Assembly (NCBI RefSeq): GCF_001729485.1
Contig: NZ_CP017157.1
Location: 4,650,001 to 4,714,000 of the forward strand
From: Streptomyces lydicus
GTDB taxonomy: Bacteria; Actinomycetota; Actinomycetes; Streptomycetales; Streptomycetaceae
Length of the DNA stretch: 64,000 bases
Direction of reading: 5' to 3'
Part shown: in pieces, positions 40,524 to 49,540 of the stretch
Position numbering within the stretch: position 1 is the first letter of the stretch
How the letters are laid out: each line of letters starts with the position of its first letter
Translations under genes and position numbers: made by a program
Notes under the pieces: model-generated
The model's input: only the letters and a program-made list of their open reading frames with translations
Told to the model about the DNA's origin: nothing
Databases searched by the model: none

Positions 40524-41986
40524 GCGGGCGTGGTGGCCGCGAGCTGCGCCTCGACCGGCGCCTGCTCGTCCTCGGGGACCGAGATCACCCAGTGCGTCTC
40601 CTGACGGGGGCGGAGGTAGCAGGCCCAGTACAGCGCGGCGACGGCGACGACGGCGCCGGTGATGACGAGGCTCTTGACGCTCTGCTGGTAGAGCACCCAG
40701 GCCAGCACCACGATCAGCAGCGCCGGGATCGTCGGCCACAGCGGCATCCGCCAGGCCATCCGGTGCTTGTGCTCGCCGCGGCGCGAGACCAGGGCGCCCA
40801 GGGCCACGAAGACGTACATCGCGGCGACCGCCACGCCGGTGACCTCGCTGAGGGTGTCGAGGTTGACGAAGCACAGCGCCGCACCGGGGACACCGACCGC
40901 GAGGGTGGCCGCCCACGGGGAGCCGAAGCGCCGTCCGACGTGCGAGAAGACGCGGTTGACGGGGGTCGGCCAGGCGGCGTCGCGGGCCGAGGAGAAGACC
41001 ACGCGGGAGTTCTGGATCACCATCACGATGGCGGCGTTGATGATCGCCAGGGCGATGCAGAGGCTGACGAAGGTGCCGACACCGGAGTTGCTCCACTGCT
41101 GCACCATCCCGGCGACGTCACCGGCACCGAGGGTCTTCAGGTCGGGCGCGCCGAGGGTGATGGCGACCACCGGGATCAGGACGACGGCCGCGCCGATGCC
41201 GAGGGTCCACAGCACGGTGCGGGAGACGTTGCGGCGCGGGTTCTCCATCTCCTCGGCGAGGTACACCGCGGTGGAGAAGCCCTGCAGGATGAAGAGCGCG
41301 GTGGCGAGTCCGGTCACGATCAGCCCGGCCGTGACGGCCGTGGTGTGCCCGTGCCCGGCGTCGATGACGGGGTGGACGAGCACGGAGGCCGAGCGGTGGG
41401 TGTGGGTGAAGCCGAGGAAGGCGACGACCGCGCAGGCCACCACCTCGAGCACCAGGAAGATGCCGGTGATCCAGGCGTTGGCACGCAGGTCGAGCAGGCC
41501 CATGGCGGTGGCCAGCAGCATCACGGCGGCGGCGGTGAGCTGCGGATCGAGATGGATGATCGGTGCCAGATAGTCGGCGGTGCCGAGCGCGATGATGGGC
41601 GGCACGATCATGACGACGATCAGCGAGAGGACGAAAACCAGCCATCCGGCGAGGCGCCCCATCAGGGTGCCGACCATGGCGTACTCGCCGCCGGAGCTGG
41701 GGATCAGCGTGCCGAGTTCGGAGTAGGTGAAAGCCACCCCGATACACAGCAGGCCCGCGATGGCGATGGTGAGCGCGGTGCCGGTGCCCAGGGTGGCGAA
41801 CGAGTCCGGCACGATCACGAAGAGCGAGGAAGCCGGCGTCAGGCACGAGAGCGTGAGCAGGGTTCCGCCCACCACGCCGATCGATCGGGTGAGTTTGGGG
41901 GCGTGGGCAGCGTCCCCTTCCGCTGCACTACGGGTGTCCCGCGGCGATGCTGCGGTGGCAACAGGCGTGTACGGCATATCGGTCAT
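40520..41986 (-). CDS. APC-family amino acid/polyamine permease
   Basis: 488 residues with about twelve helices. LTPASSLFVIVPDSFATLG in helix 1, AFTYSELGTLIPSSGGEYAM after helix 2 and SARDAAWPTPVNRVFSHVG are characteristic of the APC superfamily; residues 1-40 are a polar cytoplasmic tail. The final ATTPA precedes a stop that lies inside a tandem duplication, which may have trimmed or reset the C-terminus. The ATG at 41986 has a second in-frame ATG three codons on. It is expressed from its own promoter and leader; substrate unknown. Confidence 0.9.
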   Translation of the reverse strand: MTDMPYTPVATAASPRDTRSAAEGDAAHAPKLTRSIGVVGGTLLTLSCLTPASSLFVIVPDSFATLGTGTALTIAIAGLLCIGVAFTYSELGTLIPSSGGEYAMVGTLMGRLAGWLVFVLSLIVVMIVPPIIALGTADYLAPIIHLDPQLTAAAVMLLATAMGLLDLRANAWITGIFLVLEVVACAVVAFLGFTHTHRSASVLVHPVIDAGHGHTTAVTAGLIVTGLATALFILQGFSTAVYLAEEMENPRRNVSRTVLWTLGIGAAVVLIPVVAITLGAPDLKTLGAGDVAGMVQQWSNSGVGTFVSLCIALAIINAAIVMVIQNSRVVFSSARDAAWPTPVNRVFSHVGRRFGSPWAATLAVGVPGAALCFVNLDTLSEVTGVAVAAMYVFVALGALVSRRGEHKHRMAWRMPLWPTIPALLIVVLAWVLYQQSVKSLVITGAVVAVAALYWACYLRPRQETHWVISVPEDEQAPVEAQLAATTPA

Positions 41987-42016
41987 CCGTATCCCATCGG
42001 TGCTGGCGGAAAGAGG

Positions 42017-42034
42017 GCACTTACGGGGAAGTGC
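42017..42034 (-). promoter_or_regulatory. Inverted repeat in the APC permease leader
   Basis: GCACTT and AAGTGC flank ACGGGG in the roughly 95-base leader, about 30 bases upstream of the start codon. A small hairpin near the ribosome site could modulate translation; this is only suggestive. Confidence 0.3.
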
Positions 42035-42087
42035 GCCGTTCAGCGGCGTGAACCCGGCTGCTCACAGGCGCCGCTTTTGGTGACCGA

Positions 42088-42116
42088 ATAAAACCCCTGC
42101 CGTCGACCGACGTCAA
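42088..42116 (-). promoter_or_regulatory. Promoter of the APC permease gene
   Basis: On the minus strand TTGACG (42116-42111), 17 bases, TTTTAT (42093-42088), a good housekeeping match. The remainder of the gap (42117-42375) lies between this promoter and the stop of the upstream phosphatase gene, and nothing further was recognised in it. Confidence 0.6.
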
Positions 42117-42375
42117 GGTCTTGTTAACAGGGTGAGACAACGAAATCCGTAGCTGTTGAGCAGGCAAATACCCGTATCCATGTCATGGGTGCCGAGTGAA
42201 AGCGGATTTCGCGGCCGGGGGAAGCGCGTAGGGGATCCGGCCACGGTGTCCTGAAAGGCACCGTCGAATCCGTTGCGGTACGGCCGGACCGCGGGCGAAG
42301 TTCAGGGACGAAAGTGCGGTCCGGACTCCGTGAGGGCACCGTCCGGGCTTCCGGAGTGGACCTCCGGCGGCGCGC

Positions 42376-44460
42376 TCACTCCGCCGGGCCGTGGACCCGG
42401 GCGATGAGCAGGGCGACGTCGTCGTGCCCGTGCTCGTCGCGCAGGGCACCCAGCAGGCGGTCGCACAGCCGCTCCAGATCCGCCTCGGGCTCGGCGAGCA
42501 GGGCGAGCAGCTTGTCGAGGCGGACGTCGATGGCCTGCTCCCGGGTCTCGATGAGCCCGTCGGTGTAGAGCACCAGCTGGTCGCCCTCGCGCAGCGGGAC
42601 CGTGATCTGTTCGAACGGGACGCCGCCGACGCCGAGCGGGGCTCCGGTGGGCAGGTCGAGCAGCTCGGGCGGCCGGCCGGGACGTACCAGGACGGGCGGC
42701 AGGTGCCCGGCGACGGCGATCCGGCACAGGCTGCGGCGCGGGTCGTAGACGGCGTACAGGCAGGTGGCGAAGGCCGGGTCGAGGCCGCCCGCGATGTGGT
42801 CGAGATGGCTGAGCACCTCGGCGGGGTCGAGGTCGAGGTCGGCCAGCGCGCGGGTGGTGGTGCGCAGCTGGCCCATGGTGGCGGCGGCGTTGATCCCGCT
42901 GCCCATCACATCGCCGACCACCAGGGCGGTCTTGGCGCCGGCCACCGGGATGGCGTCGAACCAGTCGCCACCGACCTCGCTGGCCGCCTGGGCGGGCTGG
43001 TAGCGGTAGGCGATCTCCATCGCCTCGGGCTGCGGCGGCCGGTGGTTCATCAGGTGGCGCTGGAGGGTGAGCGCGGTGCGGCGTTCGCTCTGGTACGAGC
43101 GGGCGTTGTCGATGCAGACCGCGGCCCGCGCGGCCAGCTCGACGGCGAGCACCGCATCGTCCTCGTCGAAGGGCTCGGCGTTGCGTGCGCGGTAGAGGGA
43201 GAGCGCGCCGAGCACCTCCCCACGGGCGATCAGCGGCACCGCCAGATAGGAGTGGACCCCGGCCTCCCCCAGGAGGTCGGCCCCCGCCTGGTCCGCGGCG
43301 ATGTGTGACAGGTCCTTCTCGCCCACCTGGGCGACGCGGACCGGGCGGGCCTCGGTCACACAGCGGGTGATCAGCCGGTCTGCCTCGTAGGAGGCGATCT
43401 GACCGGTGGGGTCGGCAGCACGTATCGCGTCGGTCTCGTACGCGGTGGCCACCGCGAGCGCGCGGAAGCGGGCGGGGCCGCCGCGGGACAGCGCGGTGGG
43501 GCGCCGGCCGTCCAGGACGGCGTCGAGGACGTCGACCGCGGCCATGTCGGCCAGTTCGGGCACGATGACATCGGCCAGCTCGTGGGCCGTCTGGTCGACG
43601 TCGAGGGTGGTGCCGACGGTGGCCGAGGCATCGGCGATCATGGCCAGCCGCCGGCGGGCGCGGGCCGCCTCGGTGGCGGACCGGTGCTGCTCGGTGACGT
43701 CCACGACGGACGTGGCCAGGCCCAGCACCCGGCCGTGGGCGTCCTCCAGCCGGTAGTAGGACACCGACCACGCCTGATCGGCGTGGGGGTCGGCGGCGGT
43801 GCAGCCGACGGTGTACTGGTCGAGCAGCGGCCGCCCGGTGGCGAGGACCTCCTCCATCCGGGAGACGATGACCTCGGCGTCGAGGAAGGACAGTGCGTCG
43901 CGGACATGGCGGCCGATGTGCTGCTCGGCGGGCAGGTCGTTGATCCGCTCCAGCGCCGGGTTGACCATGACGAAGCGCAGCGCGGTGTCCAGGACGGCCA
44001 GGCCGATCGGCGACTGGGCCACCAGCCGCACGGACAGCGCCAGGTCCCGTTCGACGCGGCGCAGCACGGCCTGGTCGGTGGCGATGCCCAGGGCGTAGGA
44101 CCGGCCGTGCTCGTCCGTCAGGCGCATGTTGCGGAATTCGACGAGCCGGGTGCGGCCGTCCTTGTGCCGGATCGGGAAGACCCCGGCCCAGCTCCCGCCC
44201 CCGGACATGACCTCGGCGAACAGGCGCAGTACGAGCTCGAAGTGCTCGGGCGGGACCAGCAGCTGGGCGGCCGGCTGGCCGAGTGCTTCCGCCGCGGTCC
44301 AGCCGAAGAGTGCCTCGGCCTGCGGGCTCCACAGGGTGATCCGTCCGTCCGCGTCCAGCATCACGGCGGCGACGCCCAGCACGTCGAGCAGGCCGCCGGG
44401 CTGTCCCGGTGTGGCCCCTACCGGGGTGGCACCCTCGGGGAACGCGTCGGTCGCACCCAT
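42376..44460 (-). CDS. PAS-PAS-GAF-PP2C sensor phosphatase (SpoIIE type)
   Basis: 694 residues, cytoplasmic. Start at 44460, where GGAAGGAG lies upstream. PAS1 ~20-135 (AAVMLDADGRITLWSPQAEA), PAS2 ~140-255 (IGLAVLDTALRFVMVNPALE), GAF ~280-445 (VHSYLAVPLIARGEVLGAL) and SpoIIE PP2C ~475-690 (GGDWFDAIPVAG, VVGDVMGSGINAAATM, LVLYTDGLIETRE, GHDDVALLIAR), with the metal-binding Asp residues all present. It lacks the HATPase of the neighbouring sensor phosphatase. Ligands for PAS/GAF are unknown; substrate is likely an anti-sigma antagonist. Confidence 0.92.
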   Translation of the reverse strand: MGATDAFPEGATPVGATPGQPGGLLDVLGVAAVMLDADGRITLWSPQAEALFGWTAAEALGQPAAQLLVPPEHFELVLRLFAEVMSGGGSWAGVFPIRHKDGRTRLVEFRNMRLTDEHGRSYALGIATDQAVLRRVERDLALSVRLVAQSPIGLAVLDTALRFVMVNPALERINDLPAEQHIGRHVRDALSFLDAEVIVSRMEEVLATGRPLLDQYTVGCTAADPHADQAWSVSYYRLEDAHGRVLGLATSVVDVTEQHRSATEAARARRRLAMIADASATVGTTLDVDQTAHELADVIVPELADMAAVDVLDAVLDGRRPTALSRGGPARFRALAVATAYETDAIRAADPTGQIASYEADRLITRCVTEARPVRVAQVGEKDLSHIAADQAGADLLGEAGVHSYLAVPLIARGEVLGALSLYRARNAEPFDEDDAVLAVELAARAAVCIDNARSYQSERRTALTLQRHLMNHRPPQPEAMEIAYRYQPAQAASEVGGDWFDAIPVAGAKTALVVGDVMGSGINAAATMGQLRTTTRALADLDLDPAEVLSHLDHIAGGLDPAFATCLYAVYDPRRSLCRIAVAGHLPPVLVRPGRPPELLDLPTGAPLGVGGVPFEQITVPLREGDQLVLYTDGLIETREQAIDVRLDKLLALLAEPEADLERLCDRLLGALRDEHGHDDVALLIARVHGPAE

Positions 44461-44786
44461 CCAGGCACTCCTTCCGCCGGTCACCGCTGACCGACAGCCG
44501 TGGCGCTCTCCGTACATCGGCCGATTCTTGCCGTACTTGTGTTGCCCTCCATCATCTCCCGACACGGGACGGCCCCGCAGGGAGAGCGAGAGCCGCAGGG
44601 CAAGGGCGTCCCGTGCGCGAGGGAGCATTATCCGCCGCGGTGCGCAGGTCGGCGACCTTGTTGACGATATTCGGGGCGACGATTCCGGCCGGGCTACGGA
44701 CGCGGGTGGAGCGGCCGACGGCCTTGCGGGACAAGGGCCGTGGCCGTGCGCGGCCGGCGGGCGAGGTCACCGCGGCACCCTCCGAC
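44461..44786. other. Non-coding stretch upstream of the acyl-AMP ligase gene
   Basis: Divergent region between the phosphatase and the ligase. No gene was recognised; the ligase promoter and its dyad lie at its right end. The phosphatase promoter must be at its left end but was not identified. Confidence 0.45.
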
Positions 44787-44816
44787 TTGGGAAAGTTGAT
44801 CTCCAGCGACTACTCT
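44787..44816 (+). promoter_or_regulatory. Candidate promoter of the acyl-AMP ligase gene
   Basis: TTGGGA at 44787-44792, 18 bases, TACTCT at 44811-44816. Start of transcription would fall near 44823, at the edge of the following dyad. Confidence 0.45.
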
Positions 44817-44823
44817 AGTTTTT

Positions 44824-44838
44824 GTTGCCTCTAGCAAC
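44824..44838. promoter_or_regulatory. GTTGC-CTCTA-GCAAC dyad, candidate operator
   Basis: Perfect 5-5-5 inverted repeat, flanked by TTTT and TAAATA, placed over the predicted transcription start of the ligase gene. Such TTGC/GCAA dyads are typical MarR-family sites. CTCTAG also occurs 16 bases upstream as a direct repeat. Confidence 0.5.
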
Positions 44839-44905
44839 TAAATATCGTTATCGCGCTCCGGCGGCAGGGACCGCGTCCGCCGGCGTCAGGAGGAAGCCCG
44901 CCATC

Positions 44906-46453
44906 ATGTCCAACACCGACCGGACGTTCCGCACCTACGTGGAGGAGAATCTCGATGCTCTTAGCGCAGACCCGGCGCGTGAGGCCCTGGTCCACCAGGG
45001 ACGCCGGGTAACGGCCGGCGAGTTCCGCGCCCTGGTCCACCGCCTCGCGCGGGCGCTCAGCGCCCGCGGCGTCGGCCGCGCGGACACCGTCACCCTGCTC
45101 AGCGGCAACCTCCCGGAGACGCTCGCCGCCCGCTACGCGGCCAACCTCGTCGGCGCCCGGGTCAACCACCTCTACAACAAGCTCTCCGCCGAGTCCCAGG
45201 CCCACATCGTCCGCGATGTCGAGACCCGCGCGCTGATCGTCGACCCGCGGCTGAGCGAACGGGCGGCCGAGATAGTCGAGCTGGCGCCGGTGCCGGAGGT
45301 CCTGGTGCTCGGCCCCGCCAAGGTCGGCGCCGATCTGCTGGAGCTGGCGGCCGGCCAGTCCGACGCGCCGTTCGCCGGCCGGGCCGAGCCCGGGGACGTG
45401 TGCACCATCCGCCACACCGGCGGCACCACCGGCCACCCGAAGGGCATCTGCACCACCTTCGAGCAGACCCGCTGGTTCCACGGAGTCCTGCCGGAACAAC
45501 CGGAGTTCGAGCGCCGGCAGCTGGTCTGCACGACCCTGGCGCACGCCGCCGGACTGATGGCCGACAGCACGCTGCAATCGGGCGGCACGGTCGTGCTGCT
45601 GGACGACTTCGACCCCGGCACCGTGCTCGCCACCATCGCCCGCGAGCGCATCACCGACATGTTCCTGATGCCGCCGCTGCTCTACCAGTTGATGGACCAC
45701 CCGGACGCACCGGACACCGACACCTCCAGCCTGCGGATGCTGACGTACGGCGGCTGCCAGGCGTCGCCGGCCCGGATAGCCGACGCGGTGCGGGCGTTCG
45801 GCCCGGTCCTGCTCCAGGGGTACGGGCAGAACGAGGCCGGCGGCATCAGCGTCCTCACCCAGGAGGACCACGACGTCGACCGCCCCGACCGGCTGCGCTC
45901 CGCGGGGAAGGTGCTGCCCGACGTCGAGGTGGCGATCCGCGACGAGTCGGGCCGCGATCTGCCGCCCGGCGAGCACGGCGAGGTCTGCGTGCGGTCCGCG
46001 ATGATCATGAAGGGCTACTGGAAGCAGCCGGAGCTGACCGCCGAGGTGCTGCGGGACGGCTGGCTGCACACCGGCGACGTCGGATTCCTCGACGACGAGG
46101 GCTACTTGACCATCGTCGACCGGATCAAGGACATGATCGTCGTGGTCGGCGGCCATGTGTACACGACCGAGCTGGAGGACCTGCTGAACTCGCACCCGCA
46201 GGTACTCCAGAGCGCGGTCTTCGGCGTCCGTGACGCCGACCGCATGGAGCGGGTGCACGCCACCGTCGTCCGTCGTCCGGGCAGCGACGTCGACGCACAG
46301 CAGCTGTGCGAGATGGTCCGCGCCGCACGCGGGGCGATGTACGAGCCGGCCCGGATCACCTTCGTCGACGCGCTGCCGCTGACCGATGCCGGAAAGCCGG
46401 ACAAGAAGGAGCTGCGCCGGCGGGCCGAGCAGGAGGCCGCCGCGGCCGGATGA
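44906..46453 (+). CDS. Acyl-AMP/acyl-CoA ligase (ANL superfamily)
   Basis: 515 residues from the ATG at 44906 with AGGAGGAAG upstream. The adenylation motifs are HTGGTTGHPKG (A3/P-loop), YGQNEAGG (A5), HTGDVGFLDDEGYLTIVDR (A7/A8) and a catalytic Lys near TDAGKPDKKEL (A10). The overall pattern resembles medium/long-chain fatty-acyl ligases of the caiC/fadD type rather than amino-acid adenylation domains. No acyl carrier protein or oxidation gene is adjacent, so CoA versus other acceptor is open. Controlled probably by a repressor acting at the upstream dyad. Confidence 0.9.
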   Translation: MSNTDRTFRTYVEENLDALSADPAREALVHQGRRVTAGEFRALVHRLARALSARGVGRADTVTLLSGNLPETLAARYAANLVGARVNHLYNKLSAESQAHIVRDVETRALIVDPRLSERAAEIVELAPVPEVLVLGPAKVGADLLELAAGQSDAPFAGRAEPGDVCTIRHTGGTTGHPKGICTTFEQTRWFHGVLPEQPEFERRQLVCTTLAHAAGLMADSTLQSGGTVVLLDDFDPGTVLATIARERITDMFLMPPLLYQLMDHPDAPDTDTSSLRMLTYGGCQASPARIADAVRAFGPVLLQGYGQNEAGGISVLTQEDHDVDRPDRLRSAGKVLPDVEVAIRDESGRDLPPGEHGEVCVRSAMIMKGYWKQPELTAEVLRDGWLHTGDVGFLDDEGYLTIVDRIKDMIVVVGGHVYTTELEDLLNSHPQVLQSAVFGVRDADRMERVHATVVRRPGSDVDAQQLCEMVRAARGAMYEPARITFVDALPLTDAGKPDKKELRRRAEQEAAAAG

Positions 46454-46461
46454 CGCAGTGG

Positions 46462-46490
46462 GGCCGCCGCAGCTGAGCGCTGCGGCGGCC
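46462..46490. terminator. Bidirectional hairpin terminator
   Basis: GGCCGCCGCAGC and GCTGCGGCGGCC form a perfect 12-bp stem around TGAGC, between the ligase and the convergent small secreted-protein gene. Confidence 0.75.
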
Positions 46491-46508
46491 TCGCTGGGCT
46501 ACTGCTGA

Positions 46509-46802
46509 TCAGAGCAGGCCGAACAGGCCACCGAACCCGAAGGGTCCGAAGCCGTTGCCGAAGCCGTTCCCGTAGCCGCCGTAGCCGCCGAAGCCGCCGT
46601 AGCCGAAACGGTCGAAGCGGTCGAAGCGGTCGAAGCGGTGGTGGCAGTGGTGGTGCCGGTGGTGGTTGCGACCATTGTGGTCGTAGCTGGCCGACTGAGC
46701 GACCGGCCTCTCGGGGGCGGCCGAAGCCACACCGGCGAGCGGGACAACGGTGGCGGCGGCGATGGCCGCGGCGGCCACGGAACGGCCTATGATCTTGCGC
46801 AT
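46509..46802 (-). CDS. Secreted His/Gly/Phe-rich low-complexity protein
   Basis: 97 residues from the ATG at 46802 with AGGAGAA upstream. Sec signal RKIIGRSVAAAAIAAATVV ends near GVASA-APER. The mature part has NHHRHHHCHHRFD, then FDRFDRFDRF (9-bp DNA repeats), then Gly/Phe/Tyr-rich GGFGGYGGYGNGFGNGFG and ends FGFGGLFGLL. The Gly/aromatic tail resembles self-assembling surface proteins; the His cluster could bind metal. It is the second such His-rich exported protein in the window. Function unknown. Confidence 0.65.
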   Translation of the reverse strand: MRKIIGRSVAAAAIAAATVVPLAGVASAAPERPVAQSASYDHNGRNHHRHHHCHHRFDRFDRFDRFGYGGFGGYGGYGNGFGNGFGPFGFGGLFGLL

Positions 46803-46955
46803 TGCGTTCTCCTGTTTGGCAGGAAATCTGACATTGCGATGAGTACCGCGCCGGGCCGCAAACCCCGCAGACACGGCGAACAGCCACTCCAACAGCCCCA
46901 AGAATTGCTCCACTCGTGGCAATGAAAAGGCAAAGTGATGTCGCGTTCTCCGTGT

Positions 46956-48179
46956 TCAGAGACGGATGACGACGAGCGCGGTGTCATCGGTGGCTCCACC
47001 GGGCGGCAGCAGCTCGGCCAGCAGCGCGTCGGCCAGCGTCTCGGCATCGGCGCCCCGGTGCCGGGCCAGCGAACCGGCCAGCCGGGCCAGACCGATGTCG
47101 ATGTCCTCGCGGCGCCGCTCGATCAGACCGTCCGTGTAGAGCACCAGCACCGCGTCGTCGGTGAAGGGGACGGTCGCCTCGGGGCGGTCCACATGCTCCG
47201 GCCGTGCCCCCAGCGGCGGGTCGGTCGCGCGGTCCAGCAGCTCGACGGTGCCGTCCGGGTGCAGCAGGGCCGGCGGTGGGTGCCCGGCGCTGCTGTACGC
47301 GATGGTGTGGGTGGTCCAGTCGATGATCGCCTGGGCCACCGTGGTCGATTCCGCGCCCTCCACGGAGCGCGCGTAGATGCCGAGCACCTCCAGCGCCCGG
47401 GCTGGGCCGTCGGCGACCAGGGTCGCGGCGCTCAGCGCACTGCGGAGCTGTCCCATCACACCTGCGGCGCCCAGCCCGTGGCCGACGACGTCACCGACGG
47501 CCACCGCCATCCGGTCGCCGGGCAGTTCGGCCAGGTCGTACCAGTCACCGCAGACGTTGAGCGCGCCGATGGCCGGCCGGTAGCGGACCGCCGCCCGGTG
47601 GTGCCCCACGGGGCGGGGCCTGGGCAGCATCGCGTCCTGGAGGGCCAGCACCACCTGGCGCTCCCGGGCGTGCGAGGCCCGCAGCCGGTCGTTGAGCTCC
47701 TGGAGTTCCTGGGCCCGGACGTAGAGTTCGGCCGCCATCCGCTCCCGGTCTCCGTGATCCCTGGCACCGGCCCGGACGATCTCCGTGACATCCTCGACCC
47801 GGTGCACGATCAGCCGGACCCGGCCGTCGGCGTCGAGGACCGGCGAGTTGACCGGGCTCCAGTACCGCTCCTGGAACACGCCGGGCCGGCCGGGGGCCTC
47901 GATGTCGTACCGCTGCAGCGCCATGGTGTCGCGCTCGCCGGTGGCCACCACCCGCTCCAGGGACGCCAGCAGATTGCGCGTGCCGGACGCGTCGGGGTCG
48001 GCGGGGTTTTCGGGGAAGACGTCGAAGAGGTAGCGGCCGATCAGCTGGTGGCGGTCCCGCCCGGCCCGGTGCAGCAGGGTCTCGTTGACGTCGCGGATGA
48101 CGAACTCCGGGCTGAGCAGCAGCAATCCGCCCGGCAGCACCCGGAACACCGCCTCGTAGTCGATCGGTGTCCCGTTCAC
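46956..48179 (-). CDS. PAS-PP2C sensor phosphatase (SpoIIE type)
   Basis: 407 residues from the GTG at 48179. PAS ~8-130 (VLPGGLLLLSPEFVIRDVNE, RYWSPVNSPVLDADGRVRLI, VHRVEDVTEIVRAG), a coiled linker (~140-170) and SpoIIE PP2C ~180-400 (ALNVCGDWYDLAELPG, AVGDVVGHGLGAAGVM, LVLYTDGLIERRREDIDIG, ATDDTALVVIRL). All phosphatase Asp residues are present. Smaller than the two larger sensors in the window. Start not certain: no strong ribosome site precedes it. Confidence 0.88.
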   Translation of the reverse strand: MNGTPIDYEAVFRVLPGGLLLLSPEFVIRDVNETLLHRAGRDRHQLIGRYLFDVFPENPADPDASGTRNLLASLERVVATGERDTMALQRYDIEAPGRPGVFQERYWSPVNSPVLDADGRVRLIVHRVEDVTEIVRAGARDHGDRERMAAELYVRAQELQELNDRLRASHARERQVVLALQDAMLPRPRPVGHHRAAVRYRPAIGALNVCGDWYDLAELPGDRMAVAVGDVVGHGLGAAGVMGQLRSALSAATLVADGPARALEVLGIYARSVEGAESTTVAQAIIDWTTHTIAYSSAGHPPPALLHPDGTVELLDRATDPPLGARPEHVDRPEATVPFTDDAVLVLYTDGLIERRREDIDIGLARLAGSLARHRGADAETLADALLAELLPPGGATDDTALVVIRL

Positions 48180-48416
48180 GTGCGGTCCGTGCCCGCCGGG
48201 GCGGCTCCCCGGGCCGCCCCGGGCCCGCCGTGCGCCGCCGCTGCGTTCCTGTCCTTCGCCACGTGCGCATGATCCCGTCCGGACGCCGGACGCGCATGCC
48301 GGGCGAGGGCGCCCGTGTGTCGGCCGGCGGACGGACGGCCGGGCCGGCCCCGACGCGCGGCGAGGACGGCCGGTGCCGCCGTTCGGGTCCGCCGGCACCG
48401 GACGCGCCGGCCGGAC

Positions 48417-49430
48417 TCAGCGCTTGCGGGCCCGGCTGGGCTGTACCCGGGCCGGCTCCCCCGGCATCTTCGGGTGGTCGGGCGGATAGGGCAGATCGCC
48501 CAGGCCCTCCTCCGCCGTGTGCCGGTCCGCGAGCTCCAGGACGGAGTCCAGCCCGAAGGCGTGCTCGGCCATGTCCGCGTGCACGTCACCGAGTTCGGCG
48601 AAGCGCGGCGGTACGGTCCGCAGGTCGAAGTCCTCGGGCGCGGCATCGGACAGCTCCTCCCAGCGCAGCGGGGTGGAGACGGTGGCGCGGGGGCGGGCAC
48701 GCAGCGAATAGGCCGAGGCGATGGTGCGGTCCCTGGCCATCTGGTTGTAGTCGACGAAGACCTTCTCGCCGCGCTCCTCCTTCCACCAGGCCGAGGTCAC
48801 CAGCGTCGGCATCCGGCGCTCCATCTCCCGGGCCAGGGTGATCGCGGCCCGTCTGACCTCGGTGAACGTCCAACGGGGACGGATCGGCACATAGACGTGC
48901 ACGCCTCGGCCGCCGGAGGTCTTGGGCCAGCCGCGCAGCCCGTGTTCCGTCAGCAGTCCGCGCAGCTCGTGGGCGACCCGGACGGCGTCCGCGAAGTCCG
49001 TGCCGGGCTGCGGGTCGAGGTCGATCCGCAGCTCGTCGGGGTGCTCGGTGTCGCCGCGGCGCACCGGCCACGGGTGGAAGGTCAGACAGCCCAGGTTGGC
49101 CGCCCAGACCACGGCGGCGGGCTCGGTGGGGCACATCTCGTCGGCGAACCGCCCGCTGGGGAAGGCGATGCGGGCGGTGGGCAGCCAGTCCGGCAGGCCC
49201 TTGGGCGCCCGCTTCTGGTAGAAGAACTCGCCCTGCACGCCGTCGGGGAAGCGCTGCATGGTGGTGGGCCGGTCGCGCAGGCCCCGCAAGACCCCGTCCG
49301 CGACGGCGAGGTAGTACTGCGCGACGTCCAGCTTGGTGAAGCCGCGCTCCGGGTAATAGGTCTTGTCCGGGTTCGACACGCGCACCGTGCGCCCCGCGAC
49401 GTCCAGCTCGACAGCTCCGCCTCCGGCCAT
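48417..49430 (-). CDS. LigD-type polymerase/primase domain protein
   Basis: 337 residues, ATG-like start at 49430. It is the archaeo-eukaryotic primase-like polymerase of bacterial end joining: VRVSNPDKTYYPERGFTKLD, LGCLTFHPWPVRR, the metal site RIDLDPQPG and GRGVHVYVPIRPRWTFTEV, with QMARDRTIASAYSLRARPRA following. It stands alone without ligase or nuclease domains, as is common in Streptomyces. It adds nucleotides at broken ends during Ku/ligase-dependent repair. It is divergent from a LigC-like ligase over 110 bp, an arrangement suggesting joint function; Ku is not in the window. Confidence 0.93.
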   Translation of the reverse strand: MAGGGAVELDVAGRTVRVSNPDKTYYPERGFTKLDVAQYYLAVADGVLRGLRDRPTTMQRFPDGVQGEFFYQKRAPKGLPDWLPTARIAFPSGRFADEMCPTEPAAVVWAANLGCLTFHPWPVRRGDTEHPDELRIDLDPQPGTDFADAVRVAHELRGLLTEHGLRGWPKTSGGRGVHVYVPIRPRWTFTEVRRAAITLAREMERRMPTLVTSAWWKEERGEKVFVDYNQMARDRTIASAYSLRARPRATVSTPLRWEELSDAAPEDFDLRTVPPRFAELGDVHADMAEHAFGLDSVLELADRHTAEEGLGDLPYPPDHPKMPGEPARVQPSRARKR

Positions 49431-49540
49431 GCCTCCACGCTAGGTTGCGGCCGTGGGCGGCGCGCGCCGGGAGCGTCCGCCCCGGCCGGGTGCGGTCCCC
49501 CGCCGCGCGGTACCCGGCCGCAGCCCTCAGGATCGGGACC

